Assembly: GCA_005239435.1 (NCBI GenBank)
Contig: SZNP01000001.1
Location: forward strand, 1,302,001 to 1,366,000
Length of the DNA: 64,000 nucleotides
Direction of reading: 5' to 3'
Origin: Halorussus salinisoli
Lineage (GTDB): Archaea; Halobacteriota; Halobacteria; Halobacteriales; Haladaptataceae
Positions 25,525-34,104 of this stretch are shown piece by piece (the stretch's first letter is position 1; every line of letters begins with the position of its first letter). A program made the position numbers and the translations under genes. The notes under the pieces are model-generated. The model did no database searches. It was not told the origin of the DNA and saw only the letters and a program-made list of their open reading frames with translations.

Positions 25525-27633
25525 ATGGACCAGAAGCGGGAACTGTCGAGCATCGACCTCGCCGCCATCGTAGCCGAGTTGGGGGCCTACGAGGGAGCGA
25601 AGCTCGACAAGGCATACCTCTACGACGACGACCTCCTGCGGCTCAAGATGCGGGACTTCGACCGCGGCCGGGTCGAACTCATCGTGGAAGTCGGCGAACT
25701 GAAGCGCGCTCACGTCTCGGACCCCGAGAACGTCCCCGACGCTCCGGGCCGACCGCCGAACTTCGCCATGATGCTCCGGAATCGGCTGTCGGGCGCGGAC
25801 TTCGCGGGCGTCGAGCAGTACGGGTTCGACCGCATCCTCCAGTTCCACTTCGAGCGCGGCGACGAGGACACGACCATCGTCGCCGAACTGTTCGGACAGG
25901 GGAACGTCGCGGTGCTGGACGAGAACCGGGAGGTCGTGGACTCGCTGGACACGGTGCGTCTCAAGTCGCGGACCGTCGCGCCGGGGAGCCAGTACGAGTT
26001 CCCCGACGAGCGCATCAACCCCCTCGAAGTCGATTACGAGGCGCTGGCGGCACACATGGAGGAGTCGGACACCGACCTCGTGCGCACCCTCGCCACCCAA
26101 CTCAACTTCGGGGGTCTGTACGCCGAGGAGGTCTGTACTCGCGCGGGCATCGAGAAGGGGAAGTCCATCGACGACGCCGACGAGGACGACTACGAGGCCA
26201 TCTACGACGCCATCCAGCGCCTCGCTGAACCGGTCCGCGCCGGGGAGTTCGACCCGCGCGTCTACCGCGAGGACGACCGCCTCGTGGACGTGACGCCGGT
26301 CCCGCTCGAAGAGTACGACGACCTCGACGCCGAGGCGTTCGACACCTTCAACGAGGCGGTGGACTTCTACTACGCCAACCTCGACCTGGAGGGCGAGGAC
26401 GGCGGCGGAGGGGCCGAAGTCGGCGACCAGCGACCCGACTTCGAGGCCGAAATCGAGAAACAGAAGCGCATCATCGAACAGCAAGAGCAGGCCATCGAAG
26501 GGTTCGAGGAACAGGCCGAGGCCGAGCGCGAGAAGGCCGAACGCCTCTACGGCCACTACGGACTCGCCGACGACATCCTGACGACAGTCCGGAACGCGCT
26601 GGACGAGGGCACCTCGTGGGAGGAGATCGAGGCGCGGTTCGCCGAGGGCGCCGAGCAGGGCATCGAGGCCGCCGAGGCCGTGCAGGGCGTCGACCCCGAG
26701 GAGGGGACGGTTACGGTGCGAATCGACGGCGTGGACGTGCCCATCGACGCCTCGATGGGAGTCGAGAAGAACGCCGACCGACTCTACACCGAGGCCAAGC
26801 GCATCGAGGAGAAGAAGGAGGGCGCGCTGGCCGCAATCGAGGACACCCGCGAGGACCTGGAGGACGTAGAGCGCCGCAAGGAGGAGTGGGAAGCCGACTC
26901 CGAGGAGTCCGACGACGGCGAGGACGACGAACAGGAGGACGTAGACTGGCTCTCGGAACCGTCGATTCCGATTCGCAAGCAGGAACAGTGGTACGAGCGA
27001 TTCCGGTGGTTCCGGACCAGCGACGACTTCCTCGTCATCGGCGGGCGCAACGCCGACCAGAACGAGGAGTTGGTCCAGAAGTATCTTGACGGTAACGACC
27101 TGTTCTTCCACGCGCAGGCCCACGGCGGTCCCGTGACCGTCCTCAAGACGTCCGACCCCAGCGAACCCTCCCGCGACGTGGACGTGCCAGACGGGAGCAA
27201 GCGCGAGGCCGCCCAGTTCGCGGTCTCGTACTCGTCGGTGTGGAAGGACAGCAGGTTCGCCGGGGACGCCTACATGGTCACGCCCGACCAGGTGAGCAAG
27301 ACGCCCGAGAGCGGCGAGTACCTGGAGAAGGGCGGGTTCGCAATCCGCGGCGACCGCGACTACTTCCGGGACGTGGAGGTCGGCGTGGCGGTCGGCATCG
27401 CCTGCGAACCCCACACCCGGGTCCTCGGCGGTCCGCCCTCGGCCATCCGTCCGCAGGTCGAGACCCACGTCGAGGTCGAACCCGGCCGATACGCCCAGAA
27501 CGACATCGCCAAGCGCATCTACCGGGCGTTCCGCGAGCGGTTCGAGGACACCTCGTTCGTCCGGAAAGTGGCGAGCGCCGACCTGATTCAGGAGTTCCTG
27601 CCGCCGGGCGGGAGTCGGATGAAGGAAGAGTAG
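25525..27633 (+). CDS. rqcH: Ribosome quality control protein RqcH (NFACT family)
   Basis: RqcH/Rqc2/NEMF proteins bind peptidyl-tRNA-obstructed large ribosomal subunits after ribosome splitting. The 702-aa protein has an NFACT-N domain with the conserved Asp-Arg pair in GFDRILQFHF (about residues 98-107), helix-hairpin-helix-like middle regions, two coiled-coil arms (about 305-345 and 425-455) and the NFACT-R (DUF814) domain (about 490-600) with DDFLVIGGRNADQNE. The architecture is complete. A hairpin follows seven bases after the stop. pelA, another stalled-ribosome factor, lies 1.9 kb downstream. Confidence 0.94.
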   Translation: MDQKRELSSIDLAAIVAELGAYEGAKLDKAYLYDDDLLRLKMRDFDRGRVELIVEVGELKRAHVSDPENVPDAPGRPPNFAMMLRNRLSGADFAGVEQYGFDRILQFHFERGDEDTTIVAELFGQGNVAVLDENREVVDSLDTVRLKSRTVAPGSQYEFPDERINPLEVDYEALAAHMEESDTDLVRTLATQLNFGGLYAEEVCTRAGIEKGKSIDDADEDDYEAIYDAIQRLAEPVRAGEFDPRVYREDDRLVDVTPVPLEEYDDLDAEAFDTFNEAVDFYYANLDLEGEDGGGGAEVGDQRPDFEAEIEKQKRIIEQQEQAIEGFEEQAEAEREKAERLYGHYGLADDILTTVRNALDEGTSWEEIEARFAEGAEQGIEAAEAVQGVDPEEGTVTVRIDGVDVPIDASMGVEKNADRLYTEAKRIEEKKEGALAAIEDTREDLEDVERRKEEWEADSEESDDGEDDEQEDVDWLSEPSIPIRKQEQWYERFRWFRTSDDFLVIGGRNADQNEELVQKYLDGNDLFFHAQAHGGPVTVLKTSDPSEPSRDVDVPDGSKREAAQFAVSYSSVWKDSRFAGDAYMVTPDQVSKTPESGEYLEKGGFAIRGDRDYFRDVEVGVAVGIACEPHTRVLGGPPSAIRPQVETHVEVEPGRYAQNDIAKRIYRAFRERFEDTSFVRKVASADLIQEFLPPGGSRMKEE

Positions 27634-27639
27634 CGACAG

Positions 27640-27661
27640 TCGAACCGCTCCACTGGTTCGA
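27640..27661 (+). terminator. Stem-loop after rqcH
   Basis: TCGAACC at 27640-27646 pairs exactly with GGTTCGA at 27655-27661 around an eight-base loop. It starts seven bases after the rqcH stop. Seven base pairs is modest, so this is a candidate transcript-end structure only. Confidence 0.4.
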
Positions 27662-27941
27662 AATCGGAGGCTCCGTCGGCGGCTGGCAAACGTATACGAA
27701 TAGTAAAGAAACAAAAATAGTTCTTAGAAGGATGTACGTATTGCCGTATCGCGTGCGGCTCTCACCGAGCGACCGGCGACTGGGACACGACGCTGCAGGC
27801 GTCCCCCGCAACTGACCGACGAAGAGGACCCGCTGGTTCACGGGGGAGTTCGCGCTACACTGGATCACGGAACGATTAAGCCGGCAGAGCGCGTCTCTCT
27901 GTCGAGCTTTCTCTATCGAGGCGTCTGCTCTGGAAATCACC
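27662..27941. other. Gap between rqcH and the first DUF4013 gene; possible 27-aa frame
   Basis: An A/T-rich promoter-like stretch (about 27690-27722) with AGAAGG as ribosome-binding site leads into a 27-codon frame at 27732-27815 starting MYVLPYRVRL. No composition or family evidence makes it more than possible. GATTAAGCC at about 27874-27882 is a plausible promoter for the DUF4013 gene. Confidence 0.35.
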
Positions 27942-28697
27942 ATGTTCGAAACAGCACTCAAATACCTCGCAGAAAGCGACGACGGCACGGAGACGATACT
28001 CTTCGGTGGGCTACTCACCCTGTTCTCGTGGCTCCTGATTCCGGTGATACCGGTCGCGGGCTACCTCCAGCGCGTCCTCGTCCGAACGAACGCGGGCGAC
28101 CCCGCGCCCTCGTTCGACGACTGGGGCGACCTGTTCGAGAGAGGGCTCGAGGCAATCGCCGTCGCGCTGGCGTACTTCGCGGTTCCTGTCGCGCTGCTGA
28201 CTGCGGTACTGGCGAGTCTGCTCGTCTTTTCCGTCGAGACGACGGTGAGCGACTCCGGCGTCCCGGCCGACCCCGCGAGCGTCGCCGAACCCGTCACGAA
28301 CGTCGGACCCGACCCTCTCGGCGTCGTAATCGCCCTCGGCGGACTCGCACTCGCCGCGATTACGTCGCTCCTCGCGTCGTACGTTCTCCCCGCGGCGCTC
28401 GCTCGACTCGCAGTCGAAGACCGTCTCGGCGCGGCGTTCGAGTTCCGGAAGCTCCGGACGGTCGTCACGAACGGGTCGTACGCCACCGGTTGGCTGGTCG
28501 CGCTCGTCGTCCTCGTGGTCGGCGGCGGTCTCGTCGGTGGTCTGGCGTCGATTCCCCTCGTCGGGTGGGTGCTGGCCCCGTTCGCGGCCTTCTACCTGAA
28601 CGTCGTCGCCTTCGCGCTCTACGGGCAGGCGTACCGCGAGGCGACCCGGACCGGTCGCCGGGAGACCGCCGACGGGGACCGCCGGACCACGACGTAA
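27942..28697 (+). CDS. DUF4013 multi-spanning membrane protein (first of a tandem pair)
   Basis: The 251-aa protein begins MFETALKYLAESDDGTETIL, typical of DUF4013 proteins, whose N-terminal amphipathic segment precedes several membrane helices. Here there are about six helices and a polar C-terminus. It aligns by eye with the next gene's product over the N-terminus and the last three helices, so the two are likely diverged tandem duplicates. The family function is unknown. Confidence 0.82.
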   Translation: MFETALKYLAESDDGTETILFGGLLTLFSWLLIPVIPVAGYLQRVLVRTNAGDPAPSFDDWGDLFERGLEAIAVALAYFAVPVALLTAVLASLLVFSVETTVSDSGVPADPASVAEPVTNVGPDPLGVVIALGGLALAAITSLLASYVLPAALARLAVEDRLGAAFEFRKLRTVVTNGSYATGWLVALVVLVVGGGLVGGLASIPLVGWVLAPFAAFYLNVVAFALYGQAYREATRTGRRETADGDRRTTT

Positions 28698-28753
28698 CCC
28701 CACCATCGACGTCGAGTAGCCAGACCTAACTTCTCGCGTCCGAATCCTCGGTC

Positions 28754-29443
28754 ATGCTCCGCGAGGCGCTGACCTACCCGGTCCGAGGCGAGAACGCCGA
28801 AGAGACCCTGCTCGTCGGCGCGATTCTCGCCGTCGCGGTCGGACTCCTCGCCCGACTCGGTGTTCTCGCAGTCCTCGCGCTCGCTCCGGCCGTCGTGCTG
28901 GCCGGGTACGCGCTGGCCGTCCTCCGGACCACCGCCGAGTCGTCCGGCGGCTCGTCCGCGACTGCGGACGCGCCGCCTCGATTCGGCGGCTTCCGGGCGC
29001 TCGCGGTCGACGGCGTGCGGGCGCTCGCCGTCGCGTTCGCGTACCTGCTCGTCCCCGCGGCCGCGCTCGCGGTCACGGTCGGGGGTGCGAACGCGGGCGG
29101 GCGACCCGAGAACTTCGCCACGACCACGTTCGTCTTCGCGGCGGGAACCGTCGTCCTCTTCGTCTCGCTCTCGTTCGCCTACCTCCTGCCCGCGTCGCTG
29201 GCGGGAGTCGCTCGGGCCGGGCGACTCTCGGCCGCGCTCGACCGGGGCCGCCTGCGCCGGACGGCCGGAGACGTCCGGTACTTCGTCGGCTGGGTCGCGG
29301 CCCTGCTCGTCGGTGGCGTCGCGGTCGTCGCTCTCGGGTCGCTGGCGGCGCTCGGGCGCGTCGGCGAAGTGGTCGCGCTCGCGGTCGGCTTCTACGCCGC
29401 GGTCGTGGTCGCGCGCCTGTTGGGTCGGGGTATCTCGGGATAG
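28754..29443 (+). CDS. DUF4013 multi-spanning membrane protein (second of a tandem pair)
   Basis: The 229-aa product begins MLREALTYPVRGENAEETLL, the same opening pattern as its upstream neighbour, and has five or six hydrophobic helices rich in Ala, Val and Leu. It lies 56 bases after the first copy and 42 bases before pelA on the same strand. pelA has its own TATA-like element (CTTATCTG, about 29458), so it may be separately transcribed. Function unknown. Confidence 0.8.
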   Translation: MLREALTYPVRGENAEETLLVGAILAVAVGLLARLGVLAVLALAPAVVLAGYALAVLRTTAESSGGSSATADAPPRFGGFRALAVDGVRALAVAFAYLLVPAAALAVTVGGANAGGRPENFATTTFVFAAGTVVLFVSLSFAYLLPASLAGVARAGRLSAALDRGRLRRTAGDVRYFVGWVAALLVGGVAVVALGSLAALGRVGEVVALAVGFYAAVVVARLLGRGISG

Positions 29444-29485
29444 CCGACCGCAGGTGACTTATCTGACGGCGAACCACATCGAACT

Positions 29486-30553
29486 ATGAGAGTGAAGAAC
29501 CGCCAGCGGGTAGAAGGGGACCGCGAGCGCATCACGCTCGTCCCCGAGAGTCTGGACGACCTCTGGCATCTCACCTACGTCCTCGAACCCGGCGACTTCG
29601 TGTCGGGCGACACGACCCGGCGCATCCAGCGCAACGACGACCAGATGCGCGATACCGGCGGCGAGCGCGAACACATGCACGTCACGTTGGGAGTCGAGGA
29701 GACCGAGTTCCACAAGTTCTCCAACCGCCTCCGAATCAGCGGGGTCATCGAGGACACCTCGCGCGAGGACCAACTCGGCATGCACCACACCCTCAACGTC
29801 GAGGAGAACAAGGAGATCGCCATCGAGAAGATCTGGAAGGCCGACCAACTCGACCGCCTCGAAGAGGCCGAGGAGGCCACCGAGAACGCCGACGTGGCCA
29901 TCGTCACCGTCGAAGAGGGGAAGGCTCACATCCACACGGTCGCCCAGTACGGCACCGAGGAGTACGCCGAGTTCACCGGCACCACGGGGAAGGGCGAGTA
30001 CGCCCGCGGTCGGGACGAACTGTTCGCGGAACTCACCGGCGCGCTCTCCCGGATGGACACCGACGCCATCATCCTCGCCGGGCCGGGGTTCACCAAGCAG
30101 GACGCCTACGACTACATCGAGGAGGAGGCCCCCGACCTGACCGAGAAGATAACGACCGTAGACACCAGCGCCGTGGGCGACCGCGGCGTCCACGAAGTGC
30201 TGAAGCGCGGCGCGGTCGAGGAGGTCCAGAAGGACACCCGCATCGCCAAAGAGGCCGAACTCATCGACGAACTCACCAAGCGCATCGGCGAGGGGCCGAA
30301 AGTCGCCTACGGTCCCGAGCAGGTCCAGAAGGCCGCCGACTTCGGGGCCATCGAACACCTCCTGATTCTGGACGAGCGCCTGCGCGAGGAGCGCGGTACC
30401 GACGGCGAGTGGGGGTTCGACGTGAACGAGCTCATCACGACCGTCGAGCGGAAAGGCGGCGACGTGACGGTGTTCTCCAGCGAGTTCGCGCCCGGCGACC
30501 AACTCTCGGGGTTCGGCGGCATCGCCGCGCTCCTGCGGTACCGACTGGAGTGA
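29486..30553 (+). CDS. pelA: mRNA surveillance protein pelota (archaeal Dom34)
   Basis: aPelota enters the empty A site of stalled ribosomes with aEF1A and works with ABCE1 to split them. The 355-aa protein has the Sm-like N-terminal domain (starting [18 protein letters not shown]), a central domain with [18 protein letters not shown] (about residues 193-210) and a C-terminal L7Ae-like domain ending LLRYRLE. It lacks a GGQ motif, as expected for pelota rather than a release factor. A GTG-start membrane-protein gene follows after seven bases. Confidence 0.96.
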   Translation: MRVKNRQRVEGDRERITLVPESLDDLWHLTYVLEPGDFVSGDTTRRIQRNDDQMRDTGGEREHMHVTLGVEETEFHKFSNRLRISGVIEDTSREDQLGMHHTLNVEENKEIAIEKIWKADQLDRLEEAEEATENADVAIVTVEEGKAHIHTVAQYGTEEYAEFTGTTGKGEYARGRDELFAELTGALSRMDTDAIILAGPGFTKQDAYDYIEEEAPDLTEKITTVDTSAVGDRGVHEVLKRGAVEEVQKDTRIAKEAELIDELTKRIGEGPKVAYGPEQVQKAADFGAIEHLLILDERLREERGTDGEWGFDVNELITTVERKGGDVTVFSSEFAPGDQLSGFGGIAALLRYRLE

Positions 30554-30560
30554 CCCGAGA

Positions 30561-30989
30561 GTGAGTCTCGTGGACTTCGAACGCTGGCTGGACCACGTGT
30601 TCTTCGCCGGACTGGAGATATCGACGCTCTCGATTCCGGCTCTCGTCGCCCTGCTGTACGCCACGCCACGAGGCCCCATCGCGCTCGCCGCCCTGACCGC
30701 AATCGTGGTCTCGACCTGCGCGGCGGGGACCCTCCGCGGCGAGTGGGTGGACCTCGGCGATTGGCCTCGGCCGGGCGACCCCTACACCTTCCCGGCGCGG
30801 TCGGCCTACTACAGCGCGACGATTGCCGGGGCGGCCTACATCGGGGCCGTCGTCCACGTCGCGCTCGGCGCGTCGATTGCCGGAGTCGCCGTCTCCGCGG
30901 TCGTCTCGCTCGGTAGCATGGCCACGCTCCCCCGCGCTATCGGCGGATTTCGGTCGCTGGCGAACAGGATAGCGTCCGCGGAGTTCTGA
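30561..30989 (+). CDS. Small membrane protein following pelA
   Basis: The 142-aa product has an amphipathic N-terminus (LVDFERWLDHVFFAGLEI) and three or four hydrophobic helices. GTG at 30561 is only seven bases after the pelA stop, so the two genes are almost certainly co-transcribed. I recognise no family. Its position next to a translation-rescue factor, and near two other membrane proteins, may be functional or just operon tailing. Confidence 0.72.
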   Translation: MSLVDFERWLDHVFFAGLEISTLSIPALVALLYATPRGPIALAALTAIVVSTCAAGTLRGEWVDLGDWPRPGDPYTFPARSAYYSATIAGAAYIGAVVHVALGASIAGVAVSAVVSLGSMATLPRAIGGFRSLANRIASAEF

Positions 30990-30998
30990 GACTCTATC

Positions 30999-31160
30999 CC
31001 TCGCTGTCGGCGCGCGCTGGCGCGACCCAAACCACGGGTCGCGCCAACCGCGCGAGGGACGACTGAGCGAAGCGAAGGAGGCGGTTGGGGAGGCGTGAGG
31101 TCCGCAGTCGCGGTGCTGTGCAGTGCGGTTACGGTACGATTGGCTCAAGGAGTAGCTAGC
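30999..31160 (+). repeat. Intergenic repeat copy R2 with long stem-loop
   Basis: A perfect 11-bp stem (31018-31028 with 31036-31046, loop AAACCAC) is enclosed by outer complementary segments TCCCTCG (30999-31005) and CGAGGGA (31052-31058). Downstream are GGGGAGG (about 31087-31093), GTCGCGGTGCTGT (about 31107-31119) and TGGCTCAAGGAGTAGCTAGC (31141-31160). The last block matches 12553-12572 at 19 of 20 positions; the middle blocks match 51155-51168. The whole lies in the 267-base gap after the pelA operon. Confidence 0.65.
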
Positions 31161-31256
31161 TTCTGCTCCCTTTCACCTCTCTCCTCTTTCTGCACCTGAA
31201 TGTTCTAAAAGCCGACTCGAAACCGAGAACTCCAACGCCAACTCAAAACCGACGAC

Positions 31257-31931
31257 TCACTCAATCGAAGCAACGTCTTCGACCAGATTTCGGACGTACT
31301 CCATCTCCTCCTGATTTATCCCGTGACCCATCCCCTCGTAGATGCGCTCGGTCACGTCGCCGCCCAAGTCGTCCAGCACGTCCCGGGTCTCGTGGACGCG
31401 CTCGACCGGGATGTGGGGGTCGCGGTCGCTACACCCCAGAAAGACCGGCGTCCCGTCCAGACTGCCCTCGTACTCTCGCGGAGTCCCGTCCGGTCCGATC
31501 AGGCCGCCGCTCAGCACCGCCAACCCGCCGTACTCCTGCGCGTTCCGGGCGAGGAACTCGCTGGAGAGGCAGGCACCCTGCGAGAAGCCGACGAAGCAGG
31601 TTCGGTCGGTCGGAACCTCGGCGTCGGCGACGCGCTGGCGCACCCTGCCGAGGAAACTCAGGGCCGACGAGAGACTCGGTTCGTTGTCGTCGATTGGCGC
31701 GAGGAAGGAGTTGGGGTACCACGTCCGGCCGCGGGCCTGCGGCGCGAGGTAGGCCACGCCCTCGGCGTCGAACTCGGTTGCCATCTCCAGCATCCCCTCG
31801 GCGGTCGCGCCGCGGCCGTGGACGAACACGACCGCGGCGTCCGCGTCCGCCAAGTCCGCGCCCGCGGTGGCGACCTGCTGCCCGGCGTGGGGGTCCGACT
31901 CGCCGGCGTGGGGACTGCGGTTCGCAGTCAT
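31257..31931 (-). CDS. Alpha/beta-hydrolase (carboxylesterase/phospholipase-like)
   Basis: The 224-aa protein has the family's N-terminal VVFVHGRGATAEGML segment (oxyanion region), the nucleophile elbow GFSQGA (Ser about residue 124), an acid in FLGCSDRDPHIP and the catalytic His in YEGMGHGINQEE (about 203-214). It belongs to the carboxylesterase type 2 / phospholipase group acting on small esters. Its ATG overlaps the stop of the VOC-protein gene by four bases, so the two are translationally coupled and likely function in one pathway. Confidence 0.88.
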   Translation of the reverse strand: MTANRSPHAGESDPHAGQQVATAGADLADADAAVVFVHGRGATAEGMLEMATEFDAEGVAYLAPQARGRTWYPNSFLAPIDDNEPSLSSALSFLGRVRQRVADAEVPTDRTCFVGFSQGACLSSEFLARNAQEYGGLAVLSGGLIGPDGTPREYEGSLDGTPVFLGCSDRDPHIPVERVHETRDVLDDLGGDVTERIYEGMGHGINQEEMEYVRNLVEDVASIE

Positions 31932-32407
31932 CGCTGGCTCGACACCTCCACGAACTCGCTTCCCGGAACCTCCTCGTCCACGGCGAAGCCCGGTCCCTCG
32001 GTACAGATTTCGATGGTCAGGCCGTCGGGGTCCGAGAGGTAGATGCTCTCGAAGTAGGTCCGGTCTCGAACCTGCGAGACCCGGACGCCCCGTTCTTGCA
32101 GGTAGCTCTGCCATTCGCGCAGGGTCTCGCTATCCTCGACCCCCAGCGTGAAGTGGTGGGACGCGCCGGGACCGGGCGTCCCCTGCGAGTTCGGATACTC
32201 GAAGTAGGAGATGACGGTGCCGGGTTCGCCCTCGGGGGTCGGCGAGAAGTAGTAATGAGGCGTGCCGGGGTCGTCGTAGTTTTCGGTCATCTTGACGGTG
32301 TGAAACCCCAGTACGTCCTCGTAGAACTCCTGGGTCCGGTCTATGTCGGTGCAGACGTTCGTGACGTGGTTGACGTTCGAGAGTGGCGGCGTCTCCGAAT
32401 CGCTCAT
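31928..32407 (-). CDS. VOC-superfamily protein (glyoxalase/ring-cleaving dioxygenase-like)
   Basis: The 159-aa protein has one glyoxalase/extradiol-dioxygenase beta-alpha-beta-beta-beta repeat pair. It begins VNHVTNVCTDIDRTQEFYEDVLGF and ends with YLSDPDGLTIEICTEGPGF. Metal-binding residues are plausible at His14 region, His about 85-86 and Glu about 138. Such proteins act on glutathione or bacillithiol adducts, or open hydroquinone rings. It is the first gene of a two-gene minus-strand operon with an alpha/beta-hydrolase. Confidence 0.85.
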   Translation of the reverse strand: MSDSETPPLSNVNHVTNVCTDIDRTQEFYEDVLGFHTVKMTENYDDPGTPHYYFSPTPEGEPGTVISYFEYPNSQGTPGPGASHHFTLGVEDSETLREWQSYLQERGVRVSQVRDRTYFESIYLSDPDGLTIEICTEGPGFAVDEEVPGSEFVEVSSQR

Positions 32408-32512
32408 ACCCCCTCTAGCCGAACTGCGGCCTTGAGCCTTGTCGGACGGATGGGTAAGCAGGTGACGGGAGCGTAACCGATTGGTATACGACCCGAGAAG
32501 CCCGCGTGAGAC

Positions 32513-33352
32513 CTATAGCCCGAGGATATCGCGTGCCTCGTCGGGAGTCGCTGGCTGGCGTCCGAGCGTCTCGGCCAGTTCGACCGTTCGCCGGACCAAC
32601 TGCGCGTTGCTCTCGGCGAGTTCGCCCCGCCCGAAGTAGGCGTTGTCCTCCAGTCCGACCCGGACGTGGCCGCCGAGCAGGATGCCCATCGTCGTGAGCG
32701 GAAGCTGATGCCTCCCGAATCCGAGCGTGTTGAACAGCGCGCCGTCGGGCAGGTTCTCGACCGCGTTCAGCAGGTTTCGAGGCGAGGGCGGCGAGGTGGT
32801 GCCGCCGCCGAAGATGAGCGTCGCGTAGACGGGGTCGTCGAGTTCGCGCCGGTCCAGCAGGCCCCGAACCTCGTTGAGATGGCCGTCGTTGAACACCTCC
32901 AGTTCGGGCTTGATTCCCCGCTCGGCCATCTCGTCGTAGAGCGAGTCCACCATGCCTCGGGTGTTCTCGCTCGTGAGGTGGCGATACCGATTCAGCGGTC
33001 CCATGTCGAGGCTGGCCATCTCTGGCGGCGGGTCGGTCCGGAGCGACTGGCGGCGGGCGTCGAGCGACGCGCCCGTTCCGCCGGTCGAGTGCTGGACGAC
33101 GAGGTTCGTCCGCGAGCGCACCTCGTCGGTAATTCGCTGGAAACGCTCGCGGTCGAACGACCGCTCGCCGCTGGGGCGCCGGGCGTGGAGGTGGACCACT
33201 GCGGCCCCTGCTTCCTCGCACTCGGCGGCGGCCCGCCCGATCTCGTCGGGCGTCTCGGGCAGGTTCGGGTTGGCCTCCTTGCCGTGGACGCCACCCGTGA
33301 GCGCCGCGGTGACGATAACCGATTCGCCGTCCAGGTAGTCGTCGTAGGTCAT
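32513..33352 (-). CDS. BKACE-family enzyme (3-keto-5-aminohexanoate cleavage protein-like)
   Basis: BKACE enzymes are zinc-dependent and condense a beta-keto acid with acetyl-CoA to give acetoacetate and a new acyl-CoA. The 279-aa protein shows the family start VIVTAALTGGVHGKEANP (about residues 12-29), the metal-binding HLHAR (His about 54 and 56), the Glu/Phe segment PELEVFNDGHL (about 149-159) and the C-terminal GGHVRVGLEDN (about 227-237). The beta-keto acid it uses cannot be read. Its start overlaps the stop of the Cys-rich gene upstream by four bases. Confidence 0.9.
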   Translation of the reverse strand: MTYDDYLDGESVIVTAALTGGVHGKEANPNLPETPDEIGRAAAECEEAGAAVVHLHARRPSGERSFDRERFQRITDEVRSRTNLVVQHSTGGTGASLDARRQSLRTDPPPEMASLDMGPLNRYRHLTSENTRGMVDSLYDEMAERGIKPELEVFNDGHLNEVRGLLDRRELDDPVYATLIFGGGTTSPPSPRNLLNAVENLPDGALFNTLGFGRHQLPLTTMGILLGGHVRVGLEDNAYFGRGELAESNAQLVRRTVELAETLGRQPATPDEARDILGL

Positions 33353-33639
33353 CCGTCGGGTCCCTCTCCGGCGGTCGTGGCTGTCTCGTCTTCGGCGTCC
33401 TCGCTGTTCTTGCCACCGTTCGGGACCTCGGAAAGCCCCTCGTGGTCCCGGTAGATTTCACAGTCGGTCTCGTGGTCGAGGTCGTACCGGTCGTTGCAGA
33501 TGTCGGCGCGCATCGGCTGGACGAACTCGTGGGCGGCGGTGCAGTACGCGCGGGGTTCGGCGGTGTCGGTGTCGGTGTCGTCCGAACCGGCTCCGTCGGA
33601 CAGCGACCGGTATTCAAGATACGGGCAGTCTTCGGACAC
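33349..33639 (-). CDS. Cys-containing haloarchaeal protein coupled to the BKACE gene
   Basis: This 96-aa protein has four Cys and one His-rich patch: CPYLEYR at residue 5, YCTAAHE, DICNDRY and TDCEIYR. The spacing suggests a structural metal or disulfide site, but it does not match a known zinc finger that I recognise. The C-terminus is acidic and disordered. GTG at 33639 is the only sensible start. Overlap with the BKACE start (ATGA) indicates translational coupling, so it may assist that enzyme. Confidence 0.72.
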   Translation of the reverse strand: MSEDCPYLEYRSLSDGAGSDDTDTDTAEPRAYCTAAHEFVQPMRADICNDRYDLDHETDCEIYRDHEGLSEVPNGGKNSEDAEDETATTAGEGPDG

Positions 33640-33642
33640 GGG

Positions 33643-34023
33643 CTACGGAACGAGAGGTCGGCGTAAAACAGTTCGGCGCGGGGTCGAATCTGCCGGGAGT
33701 AGTCCGCCGAGTTTGTCTCGGACCTTCTCGGTGCCGACGAGCCCGGGAGCGACCGCGTCCGCGAGCGCTTCGACGTCCTCGCGGTCGGTCGCGTCGCACT
33801 CGACCGGCTGGACCTCACCGGGGCGGTCGCTCTGGGCGATTTCCTCGGCGACGGCCTCGACGTCGGTCAGCGTCCGGGAACACGCCACCGCGTCTGCCCC
33901 GTCGGCCGCGAACAGTTCCGTTATCGTCCGGCCGATACCGCTCGACCCGCCGGTCACGACTGCGGTCTGGCCGTCGAGTCGAAACCGTTCCAAACTTAGC
34001 GGACTGGTCGAGTCGTCTGTCAC
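33643..34023 (-). pseudogene. Short-chain dehydrogenase remnant with internal deletion
   Basis: The first 90 or so residues are a normal SDR N-terminus: TAVVTGGSSGIGRTITELF (NAD-binding glycine motif) and the acidic CDATDRED segment. The frame then jumps directly to AVAPGLVGT, the region that normally follows the catalytic site about 90-100 residues later. The catalytic Ser, Tyr and Lys are therefore missing. The remaining residues do not resemble an SDR C-terminus. At 126 aa it is about half the usual length and is best read as an internally deleted gene. Confidence 0.75.
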
Positions 34024-34104
34024 GCTTTCGCGTCATGCCGTTCCCCGTATCACGCCTGCGGCACCTCCCGGTTCTGCCGCGACCGGTTCGGGAACGCGTC
34101 TCTC

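Noticed and set aside
24826..27714. A 962-codon minus-strand open frame opposite rqcH and the F420-type gene
   Set aside because: It is the mirror of two well-supported genes, spans their gap and has no domain evidence.
27732..27815. 27-codon frame with AGAAGG ribosome site as a firm gene
   Set aside because: Too short, Arg-rich and without conservation evidence; noted only as possible within the gap description.
31100..31160. Repeat R2 as an insertion-sequence terminal repeat
   Set aside because: No transposase fragment is near any copy and no target duplication could be recognised.
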